Shown here: one piece after another, positions 57,759-64,000 of the stretch
Layout: every line of letters begins with the position of its first letter
Position numbering within the stretch: the stretch's first letter is position 1
Assembly (NCBI RefSeq): GCF_900101605.1
Contig: NZ_FMUR01000015.1
Location: 1 to 64,000 of the forward strand
DNA length: 64,000 bases
Origin: Butyrivibrio hungatei
GTDB taxonomy: Bacteria > Bacillota > Clostridia > Lachnospirales > Lachnospiraceae
Reading direction: 5' to 3'
Translations under genes and position numbers: made by a program
The notes under the pieces: model-generated
Database searches by the model: none
What the model saw: the letters and a program-made list of their open reading frames with translations, nothing else
What the model was told of the DNA's origin: nothing

Positions 57759-58451
57759 TTACAGCTCCGGTTTACCTGGTTTAATCACATTTATTGAATA
57801 TCCGATTCCTCTGCAGGCCGTTATTTCGCAGTTTGCATGAAGAGAAAGGATTTTTTTTCGAAGATTTGAGATGTTTACCCACACAACATTTACGTCGGCT
57901 TCGCCGTCAGACCAGATATGTGACATAAAGGTATCAACGGAGACAATCCTACCGGGAGTATCCATGAGCATTTCCATCATCTGAAATTCGCGTCCCGCAA
58001 GCCGTATACGCTTGTGATTCGGAGTGGACAGCTCATATACGTTCCTATCAAGCGTCAGATTTCCGCAAGTCAGATTGACCGGTGAAAAATCAGATTTTCT
58101 TCGAAGCATTGCACGAATCCTGGCGAGAAGTTCGCCCATGTCGAAAGGCTTTGTAAGATAGTCGTCGGCACCAAGATCCAGACCCTTTATACGGTCATCG
58201 ACATCGGATTTTGCAGTCAAAAAAAGAACGGGAGTAGATATTCCTCTGTTTCGCAGCTGTCTAAGGACCTCCGTTCCATCAAGCCCGGGCATCATAATGT
58301 CCAGGATTATTCCGTCGTAGTTTCCCGTAAGCGCGTAGTCTAAGGCATCTGTCCCGTTGTAGACAGCGTCTACCGTGTAGCTGCTGTGTTTCAATATAGC
58401 TACGAGGGCGTTGGATAATTCTTTTTCGTCATCAGCAAGAAGCAGTCGCAT
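57759..58451 (-). CDS. OmpR-family response regulator
   Basis: A 230-residue regulator: receiver with LLADDEKEL, phospho-acceptor Asp in GIILDIMMPGLDG, Lys in ADDYLTKPF, and a winged helix containing LAGREFQMMEMLMDTPGRIVSVD and VNVVWVNISNLRKKI. I chose the ATG at 58451 because GGAGG lies seven bases before it; an upstream ATG places that site inside the gene. First gene of a leftward unit with the kinase and the pseudouridine synthase. Confidence 0.95.
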   Translation of the reverse strand: MRLLLADDEKELSNALVAILKHSSYTVDAVYNGTDALDYALTGNYDGIILDIMMPGLDGTEVLRQLRNRGISTPVLFLTAKSDVDDRIKGLDLGADDYLTKPFDMGELLARIRAMLRRKSDFSPVNLTCGNLTLDRNVYELSTPNHKRIRLAGREFQMMEMLMDTPGRIVSVDTFMSHIWSDGEADVNVVWVNISNLRKKILSLHANCEITACRGIGYSINVIKPGKPEL

Positions 58452-58647
58452 GTGTGATCCTCCGTTCCTCCGCAAAGGGATTTCCTTTTCAAGATAATTT
58501 TACCATATTGAGAGAAGGATAAAAGAAAATTAAAAACAAATATATGTATAAAATATGAACGATTTATCAATAGTTTGGTCATTTTCAGTCCATATTTTTA
58601 ATGTAGAATATTTATAAATGAATTTTAAGAAACAGGGAGTCAGAAAA

Positions 58648-59835
58648 ATGCACGGAAAACGAGTATTCTCCATAAAAATATCCTTAATAATGGCATTTTG
58701 TTTTATTTTTAATTTGGCCGCATGGAAAAGTGCGGCCTTTTCTGACTTCTACGTTACGAACATTTATCCAAGGATAACATCGGTGTACGGAGCGCTTACA
58801 AGCCGCTTTGCTTTTTCGGTAGGCGAGATCATGCTGGTGATACTTGTTGTATTTACAGCCTTTGCGCTTTTATTCATAGCCTTACATACTTTATTCTGGA
58901 TCTATTCAAGAAGTGCTTTAAAAAAGGGCCGTGGATTCTATCGTGCAGATAGAGTGTTTAAGAGAATTTCCGGAATTCTTCACAGAGTATCTCCGATAGT
59001 TATGGCGATAGTATGCACGATAATGTCGCTCAACTGCTTTGTTCTGTATCATACGTCCAAGCTTGAGGTGGCAAAAGCGGGTTATATAAGAGAATACGAT
59101 CTTGCACAGCTTGCGGAACTGCGAGACTACGTGGTTAAAAAATGTAATGAACTTGCAGAGCAGGTTCCTCACGATGAAAGAGGAAATGTTATATATTGCG
59201 GAAACATGGAAACTCAGGCTATCCGTGCAATGAAAAATCTTGAGGGAGAATTTCCGAGGCTTGGAGGATTTTATGTTACGCCCAAGCCGCTTCATTTCTC
59301 AGGTTTTATGAGTCAGCAATATATGCAGGGATATTACTTCCCGTTCTCTATGGAAGCAAACTATAACGACACGATGTCTATAATGAATAAGCCATTTACC
59401 ATGTGTCATGAACTTGCGCACACACACGGATATATATATGAAGATGAAGCGAACTTCCTGGGATTTCTGGCTTGTATAAAATCTGATGACATTGTGTTTA
59501 GATACAGTGGATATCTGGGAGTTCTTAATTATATAAACAATGATTTTTATAATGCAGTCAGCAAGCAGGAATATAAGTCACATGTGAAAATATCGGACAG
59601 AGTAAAGTACGACAACCAGTTCCTTACCAAGGAAGCGTGGGTTGAAGTTGAAAAGAAAGCCGTAGTTAAGACGGCAACGGTTAAAAAAGCGGCTGAAACC
59701 TTCATAGATACCAATCTTAAAGTAAACGGAGTGCTTTCCGGAAAAGTCAGTTATTGTCATGTAGTTGCACTTATCATGGATTACTATTACAATGAGCCCG
59801 AGTATGCAGAAAATGAATCGGGGGACAAAATATGA
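58648..59835 (+). CDS. DUF3810 membrane protein with HExxH metalloprotease motif
   Basis: A 395-residue protein with three hydrophobic segments in the first 150 residues (about 10-30, 60-90, 115-135) and a large C-terminal domain. That domain has MCHELAHTHGYIYEDEANFLGF, that is HELAH plus a downstream Glu, the zinc-protease arrangement known for DUF3810. I chose the ATG at 58648, eight bases after GGGAG; one ten codons upstream lies next to the -10 box. The following lipoprotein gene overlaps its stop (ATGA), so the two likely work together. Substrate unknown. Confidence 0.85.
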   Translation: MHGKRVFSIKISLIMAFCFIFNLAAWKSAAFSDFYVTNIYPRITSVYGALTSRFAFSVGEIMLVILVVFTAFALLFIALHTLFWIYSRSALKKGRGFYRADRVFKRISGILHRVSPIVMAIVCTIMSLNCFVLYHTSKLEVAKAGYIREYDLAQLAELRDYVVKKCNELAEQVPHDERGNVIYCGNMETQAIRAMKNLEGEFPRLGGFYVTPKPLHFSGFMSQQYMQGYYFPFSMEANYNDTMSIMNKPFTMCHELAHTHGYIYEDEANFLGFLACIKSDDIVFRYSGYLGVLNYINNDFYNAVSKQEYKSHVKISDRVKYDNQFLTKEAWVEVEKKAVVKTATVKKAAETFIDTNLKVNGVLSGKVSYCHVVALIMDYYYNEPEYAENESGDKI

Positions 59836-60521
59836 AGATTAACAGGTTGATTTGCGGAGCAGGAACGCTTATGACGGCGCTCCTGCTTGTCGCGTGTAAA
59901 CCTTCACCGGAGAAACTAAGCGAAGCGGAGGCTTTAAAGGCAGCTCTTGTTGAAGCCAAGAATAATGCGGAAAATACATATCTTGACATAACAGATTCAA
60001 GCCTACGGGGAACTCTTGATGAACTAGCGCAGAAAGAAAGCGCTATAGAAAATAAAGATTTTTCCAAACTAAGTGACAGTATGCTGGAATATTATGTTCC
60101 CAAGATGACCGAGCTTACCGGGGAATATCAGAGTATACAGCTGACGCTTGATGCAAAACTTGCCGAAGATAATGCCAAAAGAGAAGCGGCCTTAAAAGAG
60201 GCAATGCTAAACGCAACTGTCATAAACAACACGGAATTCACGATAACGGAGATGGTTCTTCATGATATGACAAGTGATGAATACTCTGCAAACCTGCTTG
60301 GCGATGGGATAACGGTTGCTGCGGGATATACACTTGTCGGTGTCGATCTTGATATCAAAATAGACAGTGCACAGTGGGAAATTGTCATAAAAGATGACGG
60401 GGGAAAGGCATATTCGTTTGTCTGCGGGGACTTTAATCAGGCTTCAAGAGAGGGTATATACATAACACTTAGCTATGATTCAACAGCCGGAACAGGGGTC
60501 GCAGACATTCAAAATCAATAA
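59832..60521 (+). CDS. Lipoprotein of unknown function, coupled to the DUF3810 gene
   Basis: A 229-residue secreted lipoprotein with lipobox LLVAC (Cys near 22). Residues 30-130 are helical and charged (EAEALKAALVEAKNNAENTY, LDAKLAEDNAKREAALKEAML), suggesting a coiled coil; residues 130-229 form a beta-rich domain with NNTEFTITEMVLHDMTSDEYS. No known family comes to mind. Its start overlaps the stop of the DUF3810 gene by four bases. Confidence 0.75.
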   Translation: MKINRLICGAGTLMTALLLVACKPSPEKLSEAEALKAALVEAKNNAENTYLDITDSSLRGTLDELAQKESAIENKDFSKLSDSMLEYYVPKMTELTGEYQSIQLTLDAKLAEDNAKREAALKEAMLNATVINNTEFTITEMVLHDMTSDEYSANLLGDGITVAAGYTLVGVDLDIKIDSAQWEIVIKDDGGKAYSFVCGDFNQASREGIYITLSYDSTAGTGVADIQNQ

Positions 60522-60582
60522 AATTTGTGAGAATTGCACAAAATATTAAGGAAATCTTAAGATATTATGCGACGATTTGTCG

Positions 60583-60611
60583 GTGACATTCTTCATTTCA
60601 CAATATATAAT
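60583..60611 (+). promoter_or_regulatory. Promoter of the Ser/Asp-repeat lipoprotein gene
   Basis: GTGACA (60583..60588), 17 bases, TATAAT (60606..60611), giving a leader of about 65 bases. Confidence 0.65.
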
Positions 60612-60684
60612 CTATAACTGTACTGAAGCAATTGTTTGCAATAATTCGTAATTGCAAAGTATGCAGAAAAGAGGAGAATATATT

Positions 60685-60960
60685 ATGAAGAAGAATATCG
60701 TTACATTACTTTCAGTTTTAACACTTTCAGCAGCAGTTCTTGCTGGTTGCGGCGAAGCAGCAGACGCAGCTACAGAGGAGACATCTGTAGAGGCATCAGT
60801 AGAAGCTTTCTCAGTTGAAGAGGCAGCTACAGAAGAGACAACAGAAGAAGCTACAGACGCATCTTCAGATGCTTCATCAGACGCTTCATCTGAGGCATCT
60901 TCAGACGCTTCATCAGAGGCATCTTCAGACGCAGCAGCAGACGCTTCATCAGCAAAATAA
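60685..60960 (+). CDS. Small lipoprotein with Ser/Asp/Glu/Ala repeats
   Basis: A 91-residue protein: signal MKKNIVTLLSVLTLSAAVLAGC with lipobox LAGC, then an acidic low-complexity tail. The first part is rich in T/E/V/A, and the last 40 residues are repeats of (D/E)ASS. Such a tail would be a long, negatively charged, flexible surface tether with no fold. The repeat units are near-identical at DNA level (for instance ACGCTTCATC and GAGGCATCTTCAG), so length variation between strains is likely. AGGAG lies eight to ten bases before the chosen ATG. Confidence 0.8.
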   Translation: MKKNIVTLLSVLTLSAAVLAGCGEAADAATEETSVEASVEAFSVEEAATEETTEEATDASSDASSDASSEASSDASSEASSDAAADASSAK

Positions 60961-61035
60961 TAATAGCTAATTCAATTAGATTTATTAAACAACAGGTAAC
61001 ACTAGTTTAATCAATTGCTTTAGTCAGTACATAAG

Positions 61036-61066
61036 AAACCCCGATGCATATGCATCGGGGTATTTT
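61036..61066. terminator. Bidirectional terminator
   Basis: A 22-base perfect palindrome (CCCCGATGCAT and its complement, 61039..61060) flanked by AAGAAA on the left and TATTTTC on the right. It separates the convergent lipoprotein and permease genes. Confidence 0.85.
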
Positions 61067-61088
61067 CATGCTTTGTTATATGTTTTTT

Positions 61089-61985
61089 CTATAATGCGAT
61101 TCCAAGGACGTCAAGCAAAGCGCCTACGACAGTTCCTATAAGGAACAAAAGAATAGCGATTCTGATATTTTCTTTTTTATTGTTATTAACTCTGAACAGT
61201 ATCAAAAGTCCGATTCCGGCTCCAACCAAAAGACCGGACATCATGGTTCCGAAAGTGATCATCTTATCAAGATATAAGGTTGTGATTATAACCGATGCCG
61301 CACAATTTGGGATGAGACCTATAATTCCCGCAAGAAGGTGACTGAGCACCGGACTTGTCTTAAGCAGTTCCGATAATTTATCTTCACCGATAAGCTCAAT
61401 CGCAAATCCCAATATCAAAGTAAGAACAAGAACAAAAGCAAAAATATGGATCGTATGGACAAATGCAGATTTCACGATTCCGATAAAACCGCTGTGATCG
61501 TCTTCTTCGCAGTGACAATGCTCTTTTTCACAAAGGGCATTTATCTGAACCGGATCGTCAAGCCGCTTATTGTGATTCATATGATGCCAGTGTACAACGG
61601 CGTCTATAATAAAACCTGCAATAATTCCGATAACTGCCTTTATCAGTAATATCTTTATCATGATCGGCGCCGGAACCTGCTCAGATATAAAGAGCGGGAT
61701 CATCTCATCCGAAGTCGAAAGATATATTGCTATAAGCGTTCCGAGCGTTATGACTCTTCCTGCATACAGGTTTGAAGCAGCCGCTGAAAATCCGCACTGA
61801 GGGAAAACTCCAATAAGTCCGCCCCATAAAGGCCCGAAATATTCTGTTTTTTGGACAATCGCAGACGTATATTCCTGAGTCTTGTGCTCCAGATATTCCA
61901 TTAAAAGATAAGTTATAAAAAGAAAGGGGAGTATCTTAAGAGAATCGATAAGCGCGTCCATGACAACATCGATAAACAGTTCCAT
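61089..61985 (-). CDS. Putative heavy-metal exporter (ArsP_2/DUF2899 type)
   Basis: A 298-residue membrane protein with eight to ten hydrophobic segments. Two halves carry matching motifs: GVFPQCGFSAAASNLYAGRVITLGTL and GLIPNCAASVIITTLYLDKMITFGTM, each with a Pro-x-Cys turn. Between them lies a His/Cys/Glu/Asp-rich loop (HWHHMNHNK and EKEHCHCEEDDH) that should bind metal. This fits the family annotated as putative 10-TM heavy-metal or manganese exporter. No manganese riboswitch precedes it; the tRNA-Gly gene lies 55 bases upstream. Confidence 0.82.
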   Translation of the reverse strand: MELFIDVVMDALIDSLKILPFLFITYLLMEYLEHKTQEYTSAIVQKTEYFGPLWGGLIGVFPQCGFSAAASNLYAGRVITLGTLIAIYLSTSDEMIPLFISEQVPAPIMIKILLIKAVIGIIAGFIIDAVVHWHHMNHNKRLDDPVQINALCEKEHCHCEEDDHSGFIGIVKSAFVHTIHIFAFVLVLTLILGFAIELIGEDKLSELLKTSPVLSHLLAGIIGLIPNCAASVIITTLYLDKMITFGTMMSGLLVGAGIGLLILFRVNNNKKENIRIAILLFLIGTVVGALLDVLGIAL

Positions 61986-62039
61986 GAATTAACTCCTTGC
62001 TAATTAAAGAAAGAAAAAAGGGTAAAAAAAAATCAGTAA

Positions 62040-62110
62040 AGCGGGTGATGGGAATCGAACCCACGTATCTAGCTTGGAAGGCTAGTGTTCTACCATTGAA
62101 CTACACCCGC
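62040..62110 (-). tRNA. tRNA-Gly (anticodon TCC)
   Basis: A full cloverleaf on the minus strand: acceptor GCGGGTG pairing with CACCCGC, D-arm AGTTCAATGG, anticodon loop CTTCCAA between CTAGC and GCTAG, and T-arm GGGTTCGATTCCC. The anticodon TCC reads GGA and GGG. CCA is not encoded. A T-rich stretch follows. Confidence 0.96.
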
Positions 62111-62129
62111 ACGGTACTGACAAGATTGT

Positions 62130-62158
62130 ATTTTAAATACTTTTATGTAGTATGTCAA
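62130..62158 (-). promoter_or_regulatory. Promoter of tRNA-Gly
   Basis: On the minus strand TTGACA (62153..62158), 17 bases, TAAAAT (62130..62135), about 20 bases before the tRNA. Confidence 0.8.
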
Positions 62159-62192
62159 GGGGTTTTATGATAAACTTTAGATTGTTTGAAAA

Positions 62193-62221
62193 TTGACAAC
62201 AGAAATATGAGGTGTTATTAT
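62193..62221 (+). promoter_or_regulatory. suf operon promoter
   Basis: TTGACA (62193..62198), 17 bases, TATTAT (62216..62221). The palindrome at 62223..62245 follows directly and would cover the transcription start. Confidence 0.8.
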
Positions 62222-62222
62222 A

Positions 62223-62245
62223 TTTCCTACCAAGTTGGTAGGAAA
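62223..62245. promoter_or_regulatory. 23-base palindromic operator of the suf operon
   Basis: TTTCCTACCAA (62223..62233), one central G, then TTGGTAGGAAA (62235..62245), a perfect inverted repeat placed on the start site of the suf promoter. A repressor of the Rrf2 (IscR/SufR-like) type would be the natural reader, but no such gene is in the window. Confidence 0.8.
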
Positions 62246-62265
62246 ACATAGAAAGGAAAATTATC

Positions 62266-63024
62266 ATGTCAGATACGTCTTTATTACAGGTAAAAAACTT
62301 ATCTGTTTCAATAGATAACGAGTTGCCGATTCTGCACAAGATCAGTTTAGATATAAAGCCGGGAGAGACTCATGTTCTCATGGGACCTAACGGAGCAGGA
62401 AAGTCCACACTTGGATATTCTCTTATGGGAAATCCTCATTACTGTGTGACAGAGGGAAATATTATTTTTGACGGGCAGGATATTACAGATATTTCTGCAG
62501 ATAAGAGAGCTAAGGCCGGAATGTTCCTGTCATTCCAGAATCCACACGAGATTCCGGGAATTTCACTTAGCAGCTTTATAAGAAATTCTTTTCATGCTCA
62601 GACAGGTGCACCTGTAAAGCTCATGGCTTTCCAGAAATCACTTAAGTCAGCTATGGAAGTTCTTTCTATGGATGAGTCCTACGCAGACAGAGATCTTAAC
62701 GTTGGGTTCTCAGGCGGTGAGAAAAAGAAAGCAGAGATTCTTCAGCTTCTTATGCTCAATCCCAAGCTTGCGATTCTTGACGAAACAGATTCGGGACTTG
62801 ATGTTGATGCTGTAAGAACAGTATCTAAGGGCATTCAGGAGTATCAGAAGAAAAAGGACGGAGCACTTCTTATAATCACACATAGCACCAAGATCCTTGA
62901 GGCACTTCATGTTGATTATACACACGTGCTTGTAAAAGGAAAACTTGTTTGCACAGGTGACGGATCACTTGTTGACGAGATCAACGCTAACGGATTTGAG
63001 AAGTTTATCTCAGAAGCTGAATAA
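62266..63024 (+). CDS. sufC: Fe-S cluster assembly ATPase SufC
   Basis: A 252-residue ABC-type ATPase of the SUF system with Walker A GPNGAGKST (about 40-48), the SufC-type FLSFQNPHEIPG, signature FSGGEKKKAEILQ and Walker B LAILDETDSGLDVDA. It drives the SufBCD scaffold that builds iron-sulfur clusters. AAAGGAAA lies before the ATG. sufB follows after 12 bases; sufD, sufS and sufU are presumably to the right of the window. Confidence 0.97.
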   Translation: MSDTSLLQVKNLSVSIDNELPILHKISLDIKPGETHVLMGPNGAGKSTLGYSLMGNPHYCVTEGNIIFDGQDITDISADKRAKAGMFLSFQNPHEIPGISLSSFIRNSFHAQTGAPVKLMAFQKSLKSAMEVLSMDESYADRDLNVGFSGGEKKKAEILQLLMLNPKLAILDETDSGLDVDAVRTVSKGIQEYQKKKDGALLIITHSTKILEALHVDYTHVLVKGKLVCTGDGSLVDEINANGFEKFISEAE

Positions 63025-63036
63025 CAGAGGATTGAT

Positions 63037-64000
63037 ATGAGCGATAACAAACAGAAAGTGGTTGAGATAGACCGCAGCGCATATGAATTTAAAGATATAG
63101 AGACAGAAAAAGACTTTTACAGAATGCAGGAAGGTCTTGATGAAGAAACTGTATTAAAGGTTTCTGCGGAAAAGAACGATCCTGAATGGATGAGAGATTT
63201 CAGACTCAAGTGTTTGAAGCTCTACAACGAGATGGAGATGCCCAAGTGGGGCCCAAGTATTGAAGGCCTTGATATGGACAGGATCACATCATATGTAAGA
63301 CATAAGTCTGATATGAAGAATAACTGGGAAGATGTCCCCGAGGATATCAAGAACACTTTTGAAAGACTCGGTATTCCTCAGGCAGAGAGAGAGTCTCTTG
63401 CAGGTGTAGGTGCTCAGTATGATTCTGAACTTGTATATCACAATGTAAAAGATGAAGTTGCTGCTCAGGGTGTTATATATACAGATCTTGAGAGCGCTAT
63501 GAGAACAGAATACGCAGACATGATCAAGAGCCACTTTATGACTCTTATACCGCCTACGGATCACAAATTTGCCGCACTTCACGGAGCGGTATGGTCAGGT
63601 GGATCATTCGTATATGTACCTAAGGGAGTTAAGGTAGACATTCCCCTTCAGTCATATTTCAGACTTAATGCGGCAGGAGCGGGACAGTTCGAGCATACAC
63701 TCATAATTGTCGATGAAGGTGCGGACCTTCATTTTATAGAGGGATGTTCGGCGCCCAAGTACAATGTAGCCAATCTCCACGCCGGAGCGGTAGAACTCTT
63801 TGTGGCTAAGAATGCAAGACTTCGTTATTCAACAATAGAGAACTGGTCCAAGAATATGTACAACCTTAATACCAAGAGAGCTCTTATTGAAGAGAACGGA
63901 ATCATGGAGTGGGTATCGGGATCGTTTGGATCTCATACGGGATATCTTTATCCCATGACAATCCTTAAGGGTGATCATTCCAAGATGGAATTTACCGGTA
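63037..64000 (+). CDS. sufB: Fe-S cluster assembly protein SufB (cut by window edge)
   Basis: The first 321 codons of SufB, the scaffold subunit of the SUF complex. It begins MSDNKQKVVEIDRSAYEFKD and shows WMRDFRLKCLKLYNEM, PPTDHKFAALHGAVWSGGSF, VPKGVKVDIPLQSYFRLN, GCSAPKY (conserved Cys) and GIMEWVSGSFGSH. The usual length is about 465 residues, so the C-terminal third lies outside. The ATG at 63037 follows AGAGGATTGAT. Confidence 0.96.
   Translation, partial: MSDNKQKVVEIDRSAYEFKDIETEKDFYRMQEGLDEETVLKVSAEKNDPEWMRDFRLKCLKLYNEMEMPKWGPSIEGLDMDRITSYVRHKSDMKNNWEDVPEDIKNTFERLGIPQAERESLAGVGAQYDSELVYHNVKDEVAAQGVIYTDLESAMRTEYADMIKSHFMTLIPPTDHKFAALHGAVWSGGSFVYVPKGVKVDIPLQSYFRLNAAGAGQFEHTLIIVDEGADLHFIEGCSAPKYNVANLHAGAVELFVAKNARLRYSTIENWSKNMYNLNTKRALIEENGIMEWVSGSFGSHTGYLYPMTILKGDHSKMEFTG

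Noticed and set aside
61986..62039. Manganese riboswitch before the exporter gene
   Set aside because: The gap to tRNA-Gly is too short and lacks the conserved yybP-ykoY loops.

Overview
The window looks like the chromosomal replication-origin region of a low-GC Firmicute of the family Lachnospiraceae, probably close to Butyrivibrio or Pseudobutyrivibrio. This is inferred from gene order, the DUF3881 and DUF4446 genes between parB and deoD, clostridial codon use, and the GGDEF/EAL and arabinofuranosidase content; no 16S gene is present to confirm it.

Layout. Left of the origin nearly everything reads leftward: rpmH, rnpA, yidD, yidC, jag, mnmE, mnmG, rsmG, two perfect parS sites, then parA, parB, DUF4446, serS, DUF3881 and deoD, a tRNA-Arg(CCT), and at the left edge a Nudix gene cut off by an insertion sequence. 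The origin is bipartite: DnaA boxes fill the rpmH-dnaA gap (13.6-13.9 kb) and the dnaA-dnaN gap (15.37-15.6 kb). To the right genes read mostly rightward: dnaA, dnaN, an S4 gene, recF, gyrB, gyrA, a GGDEF gene, exonuclease III and an AEC transporter. The strand switch sits at the origin, so most genes are co-directional with replication.

From 26 to 42.5 kb the content is metabolic and envelope related: an alpha/beta hydrolase, a GH51 arabinofuranosidase, an MBOAT acyltransferase with an SGNH-like partner, murG, a membrane EAL protein, an rpiR-type regulator in one unit with luxS and mtnN, pgi, and the riboflavin operon ribD-ribE-ribBA-ribH behind an FMN riboswitch with an unusually long, hairpin-filled leader.

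From 42.6 to 47.3 kb lies an accessory segment. It holds an XRE-type repressor overlapping a DUF6036-like nucleotidyltransferase (a candidate toxin-antitoxin pair) behind three evenly spaced 20-base palindromes that straddle its promoter. A run of genes then faces replication: a lipoprotein, a small membrane protein, two GNAT acetyltransferases and an AAA ATPase. The ATPase promoter is covered by three 29-base iterons, each with two TATATAC boxes 10 bases apart. These two self-regulation architectures are the most interesting structures in the window.

From 47.4 kb to the end: a polar amino acid ABC importer, a two-component system followed by a Wzy/ligase-like membrane protein, a VTC polyphosphate polymerase-like gene with its DUF4956 partner, a second two-component system with an RluA pseudouridine synthase, a DUF3810 membrane metalloprotease-like gene with a lipoprotein, a Ser/Asp/Glu/Ala-repeat lipoprotein, a metal-exporter-like permease, tRNA-Gly(TCC), and sufC-sufB (cut by the right edge) behind a promoter overlapped by a 23-base palindrome.
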